Positions 32,219 through 41,549 of a DNA stretch of 64,000 nucleotides are shown in pieces. The translations under genes were made by a program, and so were the position numbers. The first letter of the stretch is position 1. Each line of letters opens with the position of its first letter. The DNA is taken from the NCBI GenBank assembly GCA_963812775.1, contig CAWEWH010000005.1:1248407-1312406 (forward strand). The letters run 5' to 3'. The notes beneath the pieces are model-generated. The model was not told the origin of the DNA and did not search any database. It saw only the letters and a list, made by a program, of their open reading frames with translations. The DNA comes from CAWEWH01 sp963812775 (lineage in GTDB: Bacteria; Pseudomonadota; Alphaproteobacteria; Rhizobiales; Beijerinckiaceae).

Positions 32219-33147
32219 ACGGTGCCACCCGCCACTTTCTCGACATTGCCGACTTCAGCGGCAACGAGCTGAGGCGCCTCATCAAGGCGAGCGCCTCGCT
32301 CAAGGCGCAACGCCGCAAGGGTGAGGTGCCGCGCCGGCAGCCGCTCGCCGGCAAGACGCTCGCCATGATCTTCGACAAGCCCTCGACGCGCACCCGCGTC
32401 TCCTTCGACGTGGCCATGCGCGAGCTCGGCGGCGAGGCCCTGATGCTCACCGGCCAGGAGATGCAGCTCGGCCGCGGCGAATCCATCGCCGACACGGCGC
32501 GCGTCATGTCGCGCTATGTCGACGCCATCATGATCCGCATCCTCGACCACGCGGCCATGCTGGAACTCGCCCGCCACGCGACCGTTCCTGTCATCAACGG
32601 CCTCACCAAGCTGTCGCATCCCTGCCAGATCATGGCCGACGTGATGACCTTCGAGGAGCATCGCGGCCCCATCAAGGGCCACAAGGTGGCGTGGACCGGC
32701 GACGCCAACAACGTGCTGGCCTCTTGGGTGCATGCGGCTGCCCGTCTCGATTTCGAGCTCGCGGTGGCGACGCCGCCGGAGCTGAAGCCGCGCAAGGACC
32801 TCGTTGCCTGGGCCAAGCAGCAGGGCGCCTCCCTGTCGCTCACCGGCGATCCTTACGAGGCGGTCGAGGGCGCCAGCGCCGTCGTCACCGATTGCTGGGT
32901 GTCGATGGGCGACGAGGACGAGGGCCGGCGTCACAATCTCCTGAAGCGCTACCAGGTCAACGGCAAGCTCATGAAGGCCGCCCGACCCGACGCTATTTTC
33001 ATGCACTGCCTGCCGGCGCATCGCGGCGAGGAGGTCACCGACGAGGTGATGGACGGCGACCAGTCGGTGGTCTTCGACGAGGCCGAGAACCGGCTGCACG
33101 CGCAGAAGGGCATCCTCGCCTGGTGCCTGGGCGCCATCGAGAGGTGA
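32215..33147 (+). CDS. argF: Ornithine carbamoyltransferase
   Basis: 310 residues. Makes citrulline from ornithine and carbamoyl phosphate. Carbamoyl-phosphate loop FDKPSTRTRVSFDVAMREL, further HPCQIMADVMTFEEH, ornithine-binding DCWVSMGDEDEG and HCLPAHRGEEVTDEVMDG (Cys of the HCLP motif). ATG overlaps the argD stop by 4 bp. Cytoplasmic trimer. Downstream hslO begins 6 bp after the stop, or overlaps if its GTG is used. Confidence 0.97.
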   Translation: MNGATRHFLDIADFSGNELRRLIKASASLKAQRRKGEVPRRQPLAGKTLAMIFDKPSTRTRVSFDVAMRELGGEALMLTGQEMQLGRGESIADTARVMSRYVDAIMIRILDHAAMLELARHATVPVINGLTKLSHPCQIMADVMTFEEHRGPIKGHKVAWTGDANNVLASWVHAAARLDFELAVATPPELKPRKDLVAWAKQQGASLSLTGDPYEAVEGASAVVTDCWVSMGDEDEGRRHNLLKRYQVNGKLMKAARPDAIFMHCLPAHRGEEVTDEVMDGDQSVVFDEAENRLHAQKGILAWCLGAIER

Positions 33148-33152
33148 CGGCG

Positions 33153-34151
33153 ATGGCGGACCCGGAGCGCCACGAGGGCGACGACCGCGTTCTGCCCTTC
33201 GCCATCGAGGGTCTCGACGTGCGCGGCCGCGTCGTTCGCCTCGGCCGGGCGCTCGACACCATCCTTGCCCGCCACGCCTATCCGCCGTCCGTCTCGCGGG
33301 TGGTCGGCGAGGCCACCGCGCTCACCGTGCTGCTCGGCTCGTCGCTGAAGATGGAGGGCCGCTTCCAGCTGCAGACACGCTCCGACGGTCCGGTCGACAT
33401 GATCGTCGTCGATTTCGACAGTCCCGACCGGGTGCGCGCCTGCGCCCGCTTCGACGAGGCGCGCGTCAAGGAGGTGGTGGATGCCACCGGCGGCAAGGCG
33501 CCGGAGACCGGCGCCCTGCTCGGGCGCGGCCATCTCGCGCTGACCGTCGACCGTGGCCGCGACCAGAGCCGCTACCAGGGCGTCGTGGCGCTGGAGGGCA
33601 AAAATTTCGAGGACGCGGCGCATCAATATTTCCGCCAGTCCGAACAGATCCCGACCCGTGTGCGGCTTGCGGTCGGCGAGGAGCTGACCGGCGGCGAGGG
33701 CGGGCACGCCTTCCGGGCCGGCGGCCTCATGGTGCAGTTCCTGCCGCGCTCGCCTGAGCGCATGCGCCAGGCCGACCTGCCGCCCGGCGACGCGCCGGAA
33801 GGCCACGTCACCAAGGTTGTGCCCGAGGACGACGCCTGGACCGAGGCGCGGCTTCTCGCCGAGACCACCGAGGACCACGAGCTGCTCGACCCGCACCTTA
33901 CCAGCGAGGGGCTGCTCTACCGCCTCTTCCACGAGCGCGGGGTGCGCGTCTTCGACGCCCAGAACGTGCGCGAGGCCTGCCGCTGCTCGTCGGAGCGCAT
34001 CATGGCCATGATGAAGCGCTTCTCGGCCGAGGAGCGCCGCGACATGGTGGGCGACGACGGCCGCATCGGCATCACCTGCGAATTCTGCTCGCGCCAATAC
34101 GTGCTCGACCCCAAGGCTGTCGAAGCGGAGCTGGCCGGCACGGACGAATAG
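33153..34151 (+). CDS. hslO: Hsp33-family redox-regulated chaperone
   Basis: 332 residues. Hsp33 is a holdase switched on by oxidation of a zinc centre. The core has VRGRVVRLGRALDTILARHA and the typical QLQTRSDGPVDMIVVDFDS. The C-terminal switch has the C-x-C pair in EACRCSSERI and the C-x2-C pair in ITCEFCSRQYVLD, so all four zinc cysteines are present. ATG start chosen after GAGGTGACGGCG; GTG at 33144 would overlap the argF stop. Co-location with argF is frequent in rhizobia. Confidence 0.95.
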   Translation: MADPERHEGDDRVLPFAIEGLDVRGRVVRLGRALDTILARHAYPPSVSRVVGEATALTVLLGSSLKMEGRFQLQTRSDGPVDMIVVDFDSPDRVRACARFDEARVKEVVDATGGKAPETGALLGRGHLALTVDRGRDQSRYQGVVALEGKNFEDAAHQYFRQSEQIPTRVRLAVGEELTGGEGGHAFRAGGLMVQFLPRSPERMRQADLPPGDAPEGHVTKVVPEDDAWTEARLLAETTEDHELLDPHLTSEGLLYRLFHERGVRVFDAQNVREACRCSSERIMAMMKRFSAEERRDMVGDDGRIGITCEFCSRQYVLDPKAVEAELAGTDE

Positions 34152-34167
34152 CCGGGCGATCCGCTCG

Positions 34168-34560
34168 CTAGTGCACCACCCGCTTGGCGTGCGGGCTGTC
34201 GAGCGGGAAGGCCGGGATGGTCACCGGGAAGCTTTCGCCGTCCTGCGTGTGCATGTGGTATTCGCCGCTCATCGAGCCGTGCGGCGTCGCCAGCGGGCAG
34301 CCGCTCGTATAGGTGAAGGTCTCGCCGGGTTTCAGCACCGGCTCCTCGCCGACGACGCCGGCGCCGCGCACCTCCTGCAGCTTGCCGTCGCCGTCGACGA
34401 TGCGCCAATGGCGCGTCTTGAGCTGCACCGTCTCCATACCGAGATTGGCGATCTCCACCGTGTAGGCCCAGAAGAATCGGCCCTGCCGCGGCGTCGATTC
34501 CTGCTCGAGGAATTCGGGACGCACGGTGACCTGGATGCCGCGGGTCACGGCCTTGTACAT
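34168..34560 (-). CDS. apaG: ApaG domain protein
   Basis: 130 residues. Single immunoglobulin-like ApaG domain: FFWAYTVEIANLGMETVQLK, the strongly conserved LKTRHWRIVDGDGKLQEV and PVLKPGETFTYTSGCPLATP with GSMSGEYHMHTQDGE. The gene is linked to Co2+/Mg2+ tolerance in Salmonella, but the biochemical role is unsettled. Start at MYKAVTRGIQVTV; the frame extends upstream only through the dispersed palindrome at 34586-34633. Convergent with hslO. Confidence 0.93.
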   Translation of the reverse strand: MYKAVTRGIQVTVRPEFLEQESTPRQGRFFWAYTVEIANLGMETVQLKTRHWRIVDGDGKLQEVRGAGVVGEEPVLKPGETFTYTSGCPLATPHGSMSGEYHMHTQDGESFPVTIPAFPLDSPHAKRVVH

Positions 34561-34585
34561 GGCCTGGCTCCGGTTGGCGCCGCTG

Positions 34586-34633
34586 GCGCGTGATCCCGAA
34601 AAGTGTTCGCGATTTTCGGACAAGATCATGCGC
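34586..34633. repeat. Dispersed palindrome, intact copy 3
   Basis: GCGCGTGATCCCGAAAAGTG, a short centre, ATTTTCGG and GATCATGCGC. Same family as 22436-22485 and 29997-30044. It lies 25 bp upstream of apaG, in the divergent region between apaG and dcd, so it may sit inside the apaG promoter. Confidence 0.8.
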
Positions 34634-34779
34634 CGAATGCCGTCGTACGGCGGTTGCACGGCCCCGGCAAGCCTGCGCGCCGTTTTCGGGGCGTTCGCTC
34701 ACCGGGTGTGAACAGCGCGACCTTTGCGGTTGCCGCGGCTGTGCATCCACAATACCTAGGAGCGAGACAGGGAGGCCGT

Positions 34780-35991
34780 ATGCCGGGGCGAGCCGAAAAG
34801 CTCGATGCGCAGAAGCCGATTGAGGCGGATGCCGACCTCGCCGGCCGGCGCCGCCAGCAGGCGTTGCGCCTCGATGGTCCCGCCGGCATCCTGCCGCGGC
34901 AGGAGATCCGCAACCTCCTCCACCGCGGCATCCTGCGCGCCACCGTCGATCTCGAGGAGAGCCAGCTCCAGCCGGCCAGCGTCGACCTGCGGCTCGGCGA
35001 CAAGGCCTATCGGGTGCGCGCCAGCTTCCTGCCGGGCCGCGCCAAGACGGTCGAGGAGCAGCTCGCGGAACTGAGCGGCGACGTGCTCTCGCTCGCCGAC
35101 GGCGCGGTGCTGGAGCGCGGCTGCGTCTATGTGGTCGAGCTCATCGAGCACATCGAGGAGCTGCCCGACAACATCTCGGCCATCGCCAATCCGAAAAGCT
35201 CGACCGGCCGGCTCGACGTGTTCACACGGCTGATCACCGACCGCAGCGAGGTGTTCGACCACGTGGCGAGCGGCTATGTCGGGCGCCTCTACGCCGAGAT
35301 CTCACCCTCGAGCTTCAGCATCAAGGTGCACAAGGGCTCGCGCCTCAATCAGCTGCGCTTCCGCCGCCGCAACTCGCAGCAATCCGAGCACGGCGAGTTC
35401 AAGATCAAGGACAAGCGCCTTGGCGGCCTGCACGCGCAGACGCCGCTGGTCGACGGCGAGCCGAAGCTGCGCAACGGCCTCTTGCTGCACATCGAGCTTG
35501 GCCCGCTCGGGTCGGACGGCGTCATCGGCTACCGCGCCCAGCGCTACACCGACGTGGTCGACATCGACCGCGTCGGCGCGCATGCGCTGCACGATTATTG
35601 GGAGCCGATCTACGCCCGCGAGGATCGCCGCCTCGTGCTTGACCCCAACCAGTTCTACATCCTGGTGTCGAAGGAGCGCCTGCACATCCCGCCCACCCTT
35701 GCGGCCGAGATGGTGCCCATCGATCCGATGATGGGCGAGTTCCGCGTCCACTATGCCGGCTTCTTCGATCCGGGTTTCGGCTATGCGCCGCAGGGTCATC
35801 CCGGCAGCCGCGCCGTGCTCGAGGTGCGCAGCCACGAGGTGCCGTTCGTGCTCGAGGACGGCCAGGTGGTCGGCCGCCTCGCCTTCGAGGACATGACCGG
35901 GGCGCCCGACGTGCTCTACGGCGAGGGCGGCACTTCGAACTACCAGGGCCAGGCGCTCAAGCTGTCGAAGCACTTCCGGATGGAGGGCTGA
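34780..35991 (+). CDS. dcd: 2'-deoxycytidine 5'-triphosphate deaminase (long alphaproteobacterial form)
   Basis: 403 residues, about twice the E. coli Dcd. Deaminates dCTP to dUTP, supplying dUMP for thymidylate. The sequence shows two dUTPase-fold halves: the first with LQPASVDLRLGDKAYRVRAS and AIANPKSSTGRLDVFTRLIT, the second with VPIDPMMGEFRVHYAGFFDP and AVLEVRSHEVPFVLEDGQVV. This fused form is typical of alphaproteobacteria. Start at the ATG following GACAGGGAGGCCGT. Divergent from apaG, convergent with the caspase gene 31 bp away. Confidence 0.93.
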   Translation: MPGRAEKLDAQKPIEADADLAGRRRQQALRLDGPAGILPRQEIRNLLHRGILRATVDLEESQLQPASVDLRLGDKAYRVRASFLPGRAKTVEEQLAELSGDVLSLADGAVLERGCVYVVELIEHIEELPDNISAIANPKSSTGRLDVFTRLITDRSEVFDHVASGYVGRLYAEISPSSFSIKVHKGSRLNQLRFRRRNSQQSEHGEFKIKDKRLGGLHAQTPLVDGEPKLRNGLLLHIELGPLGSDGVIGYRAQRYTDVVDIDRVGAHALHDYWEPIYAREDRRLVLDPNQFYILVSKERLHIPPTLAAEMVPIDPMMGEFRVHYAGFFDPGFGYAPQGHPGSRAVLEVRSHEVPFVLEDGQVVGRLAFEDMTGAPDVLYGEGGTSNYQGQALKLSKHFRMEG

Positions 35992-36021
35992 GCCTTGCTC
36001 AGCCCGTGGGCCGACTGCTGA

Positions 36022-38325
36022 TCAGTTCGAGCTGACCTTGAACGATCCGTCGGCCTTGGCGGCCGCCGAGGCGGTCGGGTTCACCGGCTTCAGGTAGAGG
36101 TCCTCGTCTGGCAGGCGGCCGTAGGTGAACGGCTCCTGCGTCTTCGTCGTGTTGAAGACCTCGTCGGCGACGCGGCGGAACAGCCGGTTGATCTCGAGGC
36201 CGGGCGTGTCCATGTGCTTCAAGAGCGACGCCACGAAGGGGCTGTGCGCACCCTCGCCGTCGGAGGCGGCCTGGCCGTGCTTGGCCGCGTAGGCGACGAG
36301 CGTGGCGCCGGCGGGCTCGATGCGGCCGAGGCCGCGGGCGAAGCCCTGCTGGTTCGCGCTGCCGAAGGGATTGTCGCGGCAGGCGTCGAGGATGACGAGA
36401 CGCAGCTTCTTGGCGTTCTCGATGCTGGCGATCACGGTATCGAGCGAGATGGCCTGGCTCGCCATGTCGGCGCCCTCGGCGACCTTGGCGTCAACCGGGA
36501 TCAGCCAGTTGTTGCCGCCGATCTCCATGCCGTGGCCGGCGTAGTAGATGACCGCCCAGTCGGCATTCTTGGCCTTCTCGGCGAAGCCGTCGAGCACCGC
36601 CTTCATGTCGTCGCGCTTGAGGTCGTCGCCGAGCTCCACCGAGCTGAAGCCGAGCGCCGCGAGCTTTTTGGCGACCGCCAGGGCGTCGGTCTGGGTGTTC
36701 TTCAGCGGCGTCGCGCCGGTATATTTGGCGTTGCCGATGATGAGCGCGATGCGCTTCTCGCCGACCGGCGCCAGCACGGGCGCAACCAGGGCGGGGTTCG
36801 CCGCAGCCTTGGCCAGATCGATCTTCGCCTTGATCTCGACGAAGGTGCGGTTGATCTCGCGATCCTCAGCGTCGATGCCCACGGCCTTGCTCACGTCCGC
36901 AAAGGCGTTGTCGAGCTGGCCGAGCACCTCGAAGATGCGGGCGCGCGTGTCGAGCGCGCTGGCGGCGTTGGCGTCGATGGCCAGCGCCGTGTTGATGATC
37001 TCCAGCGCCTCCTGGACGCGGTTGGCCCGCAACAGCGCCTGCGCCTTCTCGTTCAGCGCCGCAACCGAGTTGGGGTCGAGCTGCAGGGCCGCGTCGAAGT
37101 CGGCGATGGCCTTGTCGGTGTTGCGCTCGGCGTCGAACTGGCTGCCGCGCTGGATCAGCGCGTTGACGTTCTTGGGGTCGAGCTTCAGCGCCTCGTCGAG
37201 ATCGGCGATGGCGCGGGGCGCGTCCTGCTTCTTGGCCCACACGCGGGCGCGGTTGACATAGGGGTCGATGTCGGTCGGATCGAGCTCGATGGCCGAATCG
37301 TAGTCCTCGAGCGCCTCCTTGAAGGCGCCGATGCGCTCCAGCAGGAAGGCGCGGTTGAAGTGCGCGAAGGCGCGGTTACGGCGCGGCTCGTCCTTCAGGA
37401 GCGTGATGCGTCCGCAGGCGCCGATGGCGCCGCCGGCGCCGCCGGTGCACGTGTTGCGGTCGCTCGGGTTGAACTGGCCGAACTTGCCGTCGTTCTTGCG
37501 GTCGAAGAAGCGGTCGAAGCGGTCGTTCTTCCGGTTGTTGCCGAAGATGCCGCCGTTGCCGTTGCCATTTCCGTTGTTGTTACCGAGGCCGCCATTGTTG
37601 CCGTTGTTGCGGTTGCCGTTGCCGTTGCCGTTGTTGGCGACGTTGCCGTTGTTGTTGCTGTTATTGTTGTTGCCGGCGTTGCCGTTGCCGCGGTTGTCGT
37701 TGCCGCGGTTGTTGTTGCCAACGTTTCCGTTGTTGCCGTTGTTGTTGTTGCCGACGTTGCCGTTGCCGCGGTTGTCGTTGCCGCGGTTGTTGTTGCCAAC
37801 GTTTCCGTTGTTGCCGTTGTTGTTGTTGCCGATGTTGCCGTTGTTGCCGTTGCCGTTGTTGTTTCCGCCACGGTTGTTGTCGCCGCGGTTGTTGTTGCCG
37901 ACGCTGCCGGTATTAGCGACGTTGCCGTTATTGTTGTTGTTGCCGTTGTTGAGGCGCTGCTGGTTGTTCAGCTGCTGGCTGTTCAACTGCTGGCCATTGA
38001 AACGCTGCCCGTTGAGCTGCTGCTGATTGGTGAACCGCTGACTGTCGAGCTGCTGATTGTTGAAGCGCCGCGCCTCGAGCTGCTGAGTGTTGGAGCGCTG
38101 GCTGTTGAACTGCTGCGTGTTGAAGCGCTGCGTGTTGAGCTGCTGGCTGTTGAAGCGCTGGGCGTTGAACTGCTGGCCGCTGGAGCGCTGGCTGTTGCCG
38201 CCGCCACCGCCTCCGCCGCCCCGGCCGCCGCCGCCGGATCTCTGCGCCATGGCACTATCGGCCGCCACGAGGGCGACGACAAAAGCCAGCACGCTCACAG
38301 TCTTCAGACAGGTTGCCTTGGTCAT
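36022..38325 (-). CDS. Secreted caspase-family (C14) protein with Q/N-rich prion-like region and TPR repeats
   Basis: 767 residues. Signal peptide to about residue 28 (ADSAMAQ), a Gly run, then about ten copies of a degenerate QQ-x-(F/L)-N-(S/T)-Q repeat (residues 40-125), then an Asn/Gly-rich tract (NNNNGNNGNVGNNNRGNDNR, residues 125-270). Four or so TPRs follow (e.g. AFAHFNRAFLLERIGAFKEA, residues 315-490), then a caspase p20 domain: RIALIIGNAKYTGATPLKNT, catalytic His598 in YYAGHGMEIGG and Cys649 in VILDACRDNPFG. Both catalytic residues are intact. Start after GGAACGGCA. Probably periplasmic or exported; substrate and trigger unknown. Confidence 0.9.
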   Translation of the reverse strand: MTKATCLKTVSVLAFVVALVAADSAMAQRSGGGGRGGGGGGGGNSQRSSGQQFNAQRFNSQQLNTQRFNTQQFNSQRSNTQQLEARRFNNQQLDSQRFTNQQQLNGQRFNGQQLNSQQLNNQQRLNNGNNNNNGNVANTGSVGNNNRGDNNRGGNNNGNGNNGNIGNNNNGNNGNVGNNNRGNDNRGNGNVGNNNNGNNGNVGNNNRGNDNRGNGNAGNNNNSNNNGNVANNGNGNGNRNNGNNGGLGNNNGNGNGNGGIFGNNRKNDRFDRFFDRKNDGKFGQFNPSDRNTCTGGAGGAIGACGRITLLKDEPRRNRAFAHFNRAFLLERIGAFKEALEDYDSAIELDPTDIDPYVNRARVWAKKQDAPRAIADLDEALKLDPKNVNALIQRGSQFDAERNTDKAIADFDAALQLDPNSVAALNEKAQALLRANRVQEALEIINTALAIDANAASALDTRARIFEVLGQLDNAFADVSKAVGIDAEDREINRTFVEIKAKIDLAKAAANPALVAPVLAPVGEKRIALIIGNAKYTGATPLKNTQTDALAVAKKLAALGFSSVELGDDLKRDDMKAVLDGFAEKAKNADWAVIYYAGHGMEIGGNNWLIPVDAKVAEGADMASQAISLDTVIASIENAKKLRLVILDACRDNPFGSANQQGFARGLGRIEPAGATLVAYAAKHGQAASDGEGAHSPFVASLLKHMDTPGLEINRLFRRVADEVFNTTKTQEPFTYGRLPDEDLYLKPVNPTASAAAKADGSFKVSSN
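37677..37832 (-). repeat. Perfect 78-bp tandem duplication in the Asn-rich region
   Basis: 37677-37754 and 37755-37832 are identical over 78 bp (26 codons, GNNNNGNNGNVGNNNRGNDN and onwards). The lack of any difference, including third positions, indicates a recent duplication or active homogenisation. It preserves the reading frame. The surrounding GTTGTTGCC-rich tract is also slippage-prone. Confidence 0.9.
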
Positions 38326-38624
38326 TGCCGTTCCCTGGGGGGCCATGCACCGACCTTCGGCGCTTTCCCAGGCTGGTTATCCCTCAACTTCCCCCTGGCG
38401 CGCGTACGCTTGCGCACACAGGGATGAGGGATCGTAGGGGTCGCCGCCGGCCGGCCGAGGCCATGTGCGCCAGCGCACGTCGCGTCTCGGCGATGAGCGT
38501 TTCAGCGAGGCGGTGGTGCGGGAAACCCTCTCCCTATGGGAGAAGGAAGCGCGTTCAGCGGTTCGAGATGTCGACGACGAGCGGCGCGAGCGCGCCGCCC
38601 CTGTCTTGTCGCAACGCCTCGCGC

Positions 38625-39317
38625 CTACCTGAGATCGATCCGGCCGTTGAACGTCTGGCTGACGATCTTGACGACGGCGTATTTCGCCTGCCAGCCGAGC
38701 TGCGTCTGCTTGATCGTGTAGCAGTGTACGGGGTCGCCCAGCGCGGCGCGGCGGTTCACGGCCTCGGGCGAGGCGTCGGCCTTGAGCTTGGCCACAAGGG
38801 CCGGCGCGTCGTTGAGCTCGACCAGCTTCAGGTCCTGGAGTTCGTGGTCGACGGCGACGAAGCGGTAGAGCTGGCCTGCCTTGGTGCCGGTGTAGAGGCA
38901 GCTCTCGGTGCCGTCATTGGCGAAGGCGAGGCGGTCGAACTGCTCGGGCGCCAGCCGCTTGATGACGGCGGCGACTTCCGGCGCGTTCGCGAACTCCTCA
39001 CGCTTGAGGACCGGACGCAGCACCTCGGCGCTGACGAGCTCGGCCTTGAAGCCGGCGCCCTCGAGGCTCTTGATGCGTGTCGCCATGCTCGGCAGCTCGC
39101 CGAACACGTCGCTGATGGCCCCGAAATTGATGAGCACCAGCACGAGCACCAGGGCCGGCAGGCCGATGTTCCTTATCAGCGTGCCGATGGTTGGCAGGAT
39201 GCTCTGCGCCAACGCGTTGGCGCCAAGGATTCGACTGGCGACCGTCACGGGCGGGGGGCCCGGCGGCAGGCGCTCATCGCTACGGGCATTCGCAATATCG
39301 ACGACGGTGCTGGCCAT
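38625..39317 (-). CDS. Hypothetical membrane-anchored protein
   Basis: 230 residues, family not recognised. A Pro-rich lead (residues 1-25), a membrane helix at about 45-68 (IGLPALVLVLVLINFGAI), a charged helix (MATRIKSLEGAGFKAELVSA) and a C-terminal soluble domain with two cysteines (ESCLYTGT and VHCYTIKQTQ). Same strand as, and 299 bp upstream of, the caspase gene; could be a partner, but nothing in the sequence proves it. The 299-bp gap holds no gene I can support. Confidence 0.65.
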   Translation of the reverse strand: MASTVVDIANARSDERLPPGPPPVTVASRILGANALAQSILPTIGTLIRNIGLPALVLVLVLINFGAISDVFGELPSMATRIKSLEGAGFKAELVSAEVLRPVLKREEFANAPEVAAVIKRLAPEQFDRLAFANDGTESCLYTGTKAGQLYRFVAVDHELQDLKLVELNDAPALVAKLKADASPEAVNRRAALGDPVHCYTIKQTQLGWQAKYAVVKIVSQTFNGRIDLR

Positions 39318-39542
39318 CGGCCGCCTCCGTGAAATCGACGCCGGGCGTTCACATTCGCCTCTTCCGCCTGCCGGGCACCTTGCCGCAAGTGCCGCAGCCT
39401 GGAAGTGTGCTGCTTCACAAACCGCACCGCTGGGTTGTCAGGGTTTAGCCCGGGGGCGGCCCGAAGCGGCGGTTGACACGGGGGCGCCCGCCGGGGGAGC
39501 CTCCCCGGCCGGCAAGAACAAGAACAGCCCGGCGGGGAGTTC

Positions 39543-41355
39543 ATGGCCACATCCGTTCCGCCTGCCGGCGACCATGCCGACCACGGCGAAGCTGCCGCTT
39601 ATGACCGCAGCGTCGCGGGCACCTTCGCGCGCCTGGCGCGGGGCTTCTGGACCGGCGGATCGTGGCCGCTCGCCTGGGGCCTGACCATTGGCCTCGGCGC
39701 CCTCGTGCTCCTGAATATCGGCGTCAATGTCACGGTGAACGGCTGGCAGCGCTGGTTCTTCGACGCCTTGGAGAAGAAAGACGGCGCCACGGCGCTCGAG
39801 GCGCTCGTCGCCTTCGGGGGGCTCGTCATCATCGTGGCCGGGGTCGGCGTGCTCATCGTGCTGACCCGCGAGACCTTGCAGGTGCGTTGGCGCGCCTGGC
39901 TGACCGGCCGGCTGACGCGGCTCTGGGTCGACCGCCAGAAATACTATCGGCTCAACCTCGCCGGCCTCGAGCCCGCCAACCCCGAATACCGCATCGCCGA
40001 CGACACCCGCATGGCCATCGAGCCGATCGTCGATTTCGCCATCGGGCTCCTGCATGCGCTCGCCACCGCGCTCGCCTTCGTGGGCATCCTCTGGTCGGTG
40101 GGCGGGGCGCTCGACCTCGGCTTCCTCGGGCTTGCCGGCGCCGTGCCCGCCTACATGGTGATCGCCGCCCTTGTGTACGGCGCGCTGGCCTCAACCATCA
40201 TGGCGCTGGTCGGCCGCAAGCTCGTCTCCCGCGTCGTCGCCAAGAACGAAGCGGAGGCGCGCTTCCGCTTCTCGCTGATGCGGCTGCGCGAGAACGCCGA
40301 AATCCGTGGCGCTGATGCGCGGCGACAAGAGCGAGCAGGCGCTGCTCGACCGCACCTACGGGTCGGTTGTGGCGCGCTTCCTGCAAGTGGTCTGGCAGCA
40401 CGGCCGCGTTACCTGGGTGACCAACGGCTCCGGCGCGCTGGTGCCGGTGGTGCCGCTGTTGCTCGCCGCGCCAAAATATCTGTCCGGCGAATTGACGCTC
40501 GGCGCCGTCATCCAGCTCGCCGCCGCCTTCGTGCAGGTGCAGGTGGCCATCGCCTGGCTGGTCGAGAACTACAACCGCGTCGCCGACTGCTACGCGTCCG
40601 TGCGCCGCGTCGTCGAGCTCGTGCGTCCCCTCGACGAGCTCGAGCGCACCGCTCCCGCCAATGCCGGCATCGTCGTGGGCGCGAGCCATGACGGCGCAAT
40701 CCGCATCGAAGCGCTCACCGCCGCCCAGCCTTCAGGTCATCCGGTCATCGCCGACGCCTCGATGGTCATCGCGCCGGGCGAGAAGGTGCTGATTACCGGC
40801 GAGTCGGGCGTCGGCAAGTCCACCCTGGTACGCGCCATCGCCGGCCTGTGGCCGTGGGGCAGGGGCGAGGTGCTGTTGCCGGCCGAGCGCAGCGTCGTCT
40901 TCCTGCCGCAGCGGGCCTATCTGCCGCTCGGCAGCCTGCGCGACGCGCTCACCTATCCGACCATCGATGCGCGGCACGACGACGAGGCGCTGCGCGAAGC
41001 GCTGCAGCGCGTCGGGCTCGGCAGCCTTGCCGGCCGCCTCGACGCGCAGGAGCGCTGGGACCAGAAGCTGTCGAGCGGCGAGCGCCAGCGCCTGTGCTTC
41101 GCGCGCCTCATCTTGATCAGGCCCGACATCCTGGTGCTCGACGAGGCGACCGCCGCCCTCGACGAGGCGGGGCAGGCCGCCATGATGCGGCTGATCATCG
41201 CCGCCTTGCCGGACGCCACCATCCTCACCGTCGGCCACCGCCCCGGCCTCGAGGCCCTGCACGACCGGCGCATCCATCTGCTGCGCCACCCTGACGGGGC
41301 GCGGCTGGTGAGCGAGATCAGGGGGCAGCGGGCGGAGGCGAGGGGGCAGGTGTGA
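39543..41355 (+). pseudogene. ABC transporter, fused permease/ATPase of the SbmA-BacA/ABCD type, with one frameshift
   Basis: Permease half (ARGFWTGGSWPLAWGLTIGL, five to six helices, NPEYRIADDTRMAIEPIVDF typical of the SbmA/BacA-like membrane domain) and ATPase half with Walker A LITGESGVGKSTLVRAIAGL, signature LSSGERQRLCFARLILIRP and Walker B ILVLDEATAALDE. The reading frame breaks at 40300-40302, where AAA appears instead of AA: GAA-(A)-TCC-GTG-GCG would restore ENAESVALMRGDKSEQ. Corrected length is 603 residues, normal for the family. Peptide or fatty-acyl transport is likely. Error or real mutation cannot be decided from sequence. Confidence 0.87.
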
Positions 41356-41370
41356 GAGGCAGGCATCGTC

Positions 41371-41445
41371 ATGGCCGGCCTTGTGCCGGCCATCCACGTC
41401 TTTGGTCCATCGAGCGAAGGCGTGGATACCCGCGACAGGTGCGGG
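41371..41445. repeat. REP-like palindromes after the ABC transporter
   Basis: ATGGCCGGC-CTTGT-GCCGGCCAT (41371-41393) and CCCGC-GACAGGT-GCGGG (41429-41445) are two hairpins within a stretch (CATGGCCGGCCTTGTGCCGG then CATCCACGTC) whose wording is common between genes in rhizobial genomes. No coding role. Confidence 0.65.
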
Positions 41446-41549
41446 CATGACGCTGGATTCGCTTTCCTCGTCTCGCTCCGCTCGCCGGGAGTGACACTCC
41501 CTTGACTTTCGCCTGCTCACCTCTGACTCCTGTCGCGAGGACCGAACCG

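Noticed and set aside
37620..37870. CRISPR-like array (short repeats GTTGCCGTTGTTG)
   Set aside because: The units vary in length, have no unique spacers and lie inside a coding sequence with in-frame Asn/Gly codons. No cas gene is near.
36214..38427. A 737-codon open frame, rich in Val and Ala, on the plus strand
   Set aside because: It is the shadow of the caspase gene: the GTT/GTG-rich content is simply the complement of the Asn/Gln codons. It has no start signal or family motif.
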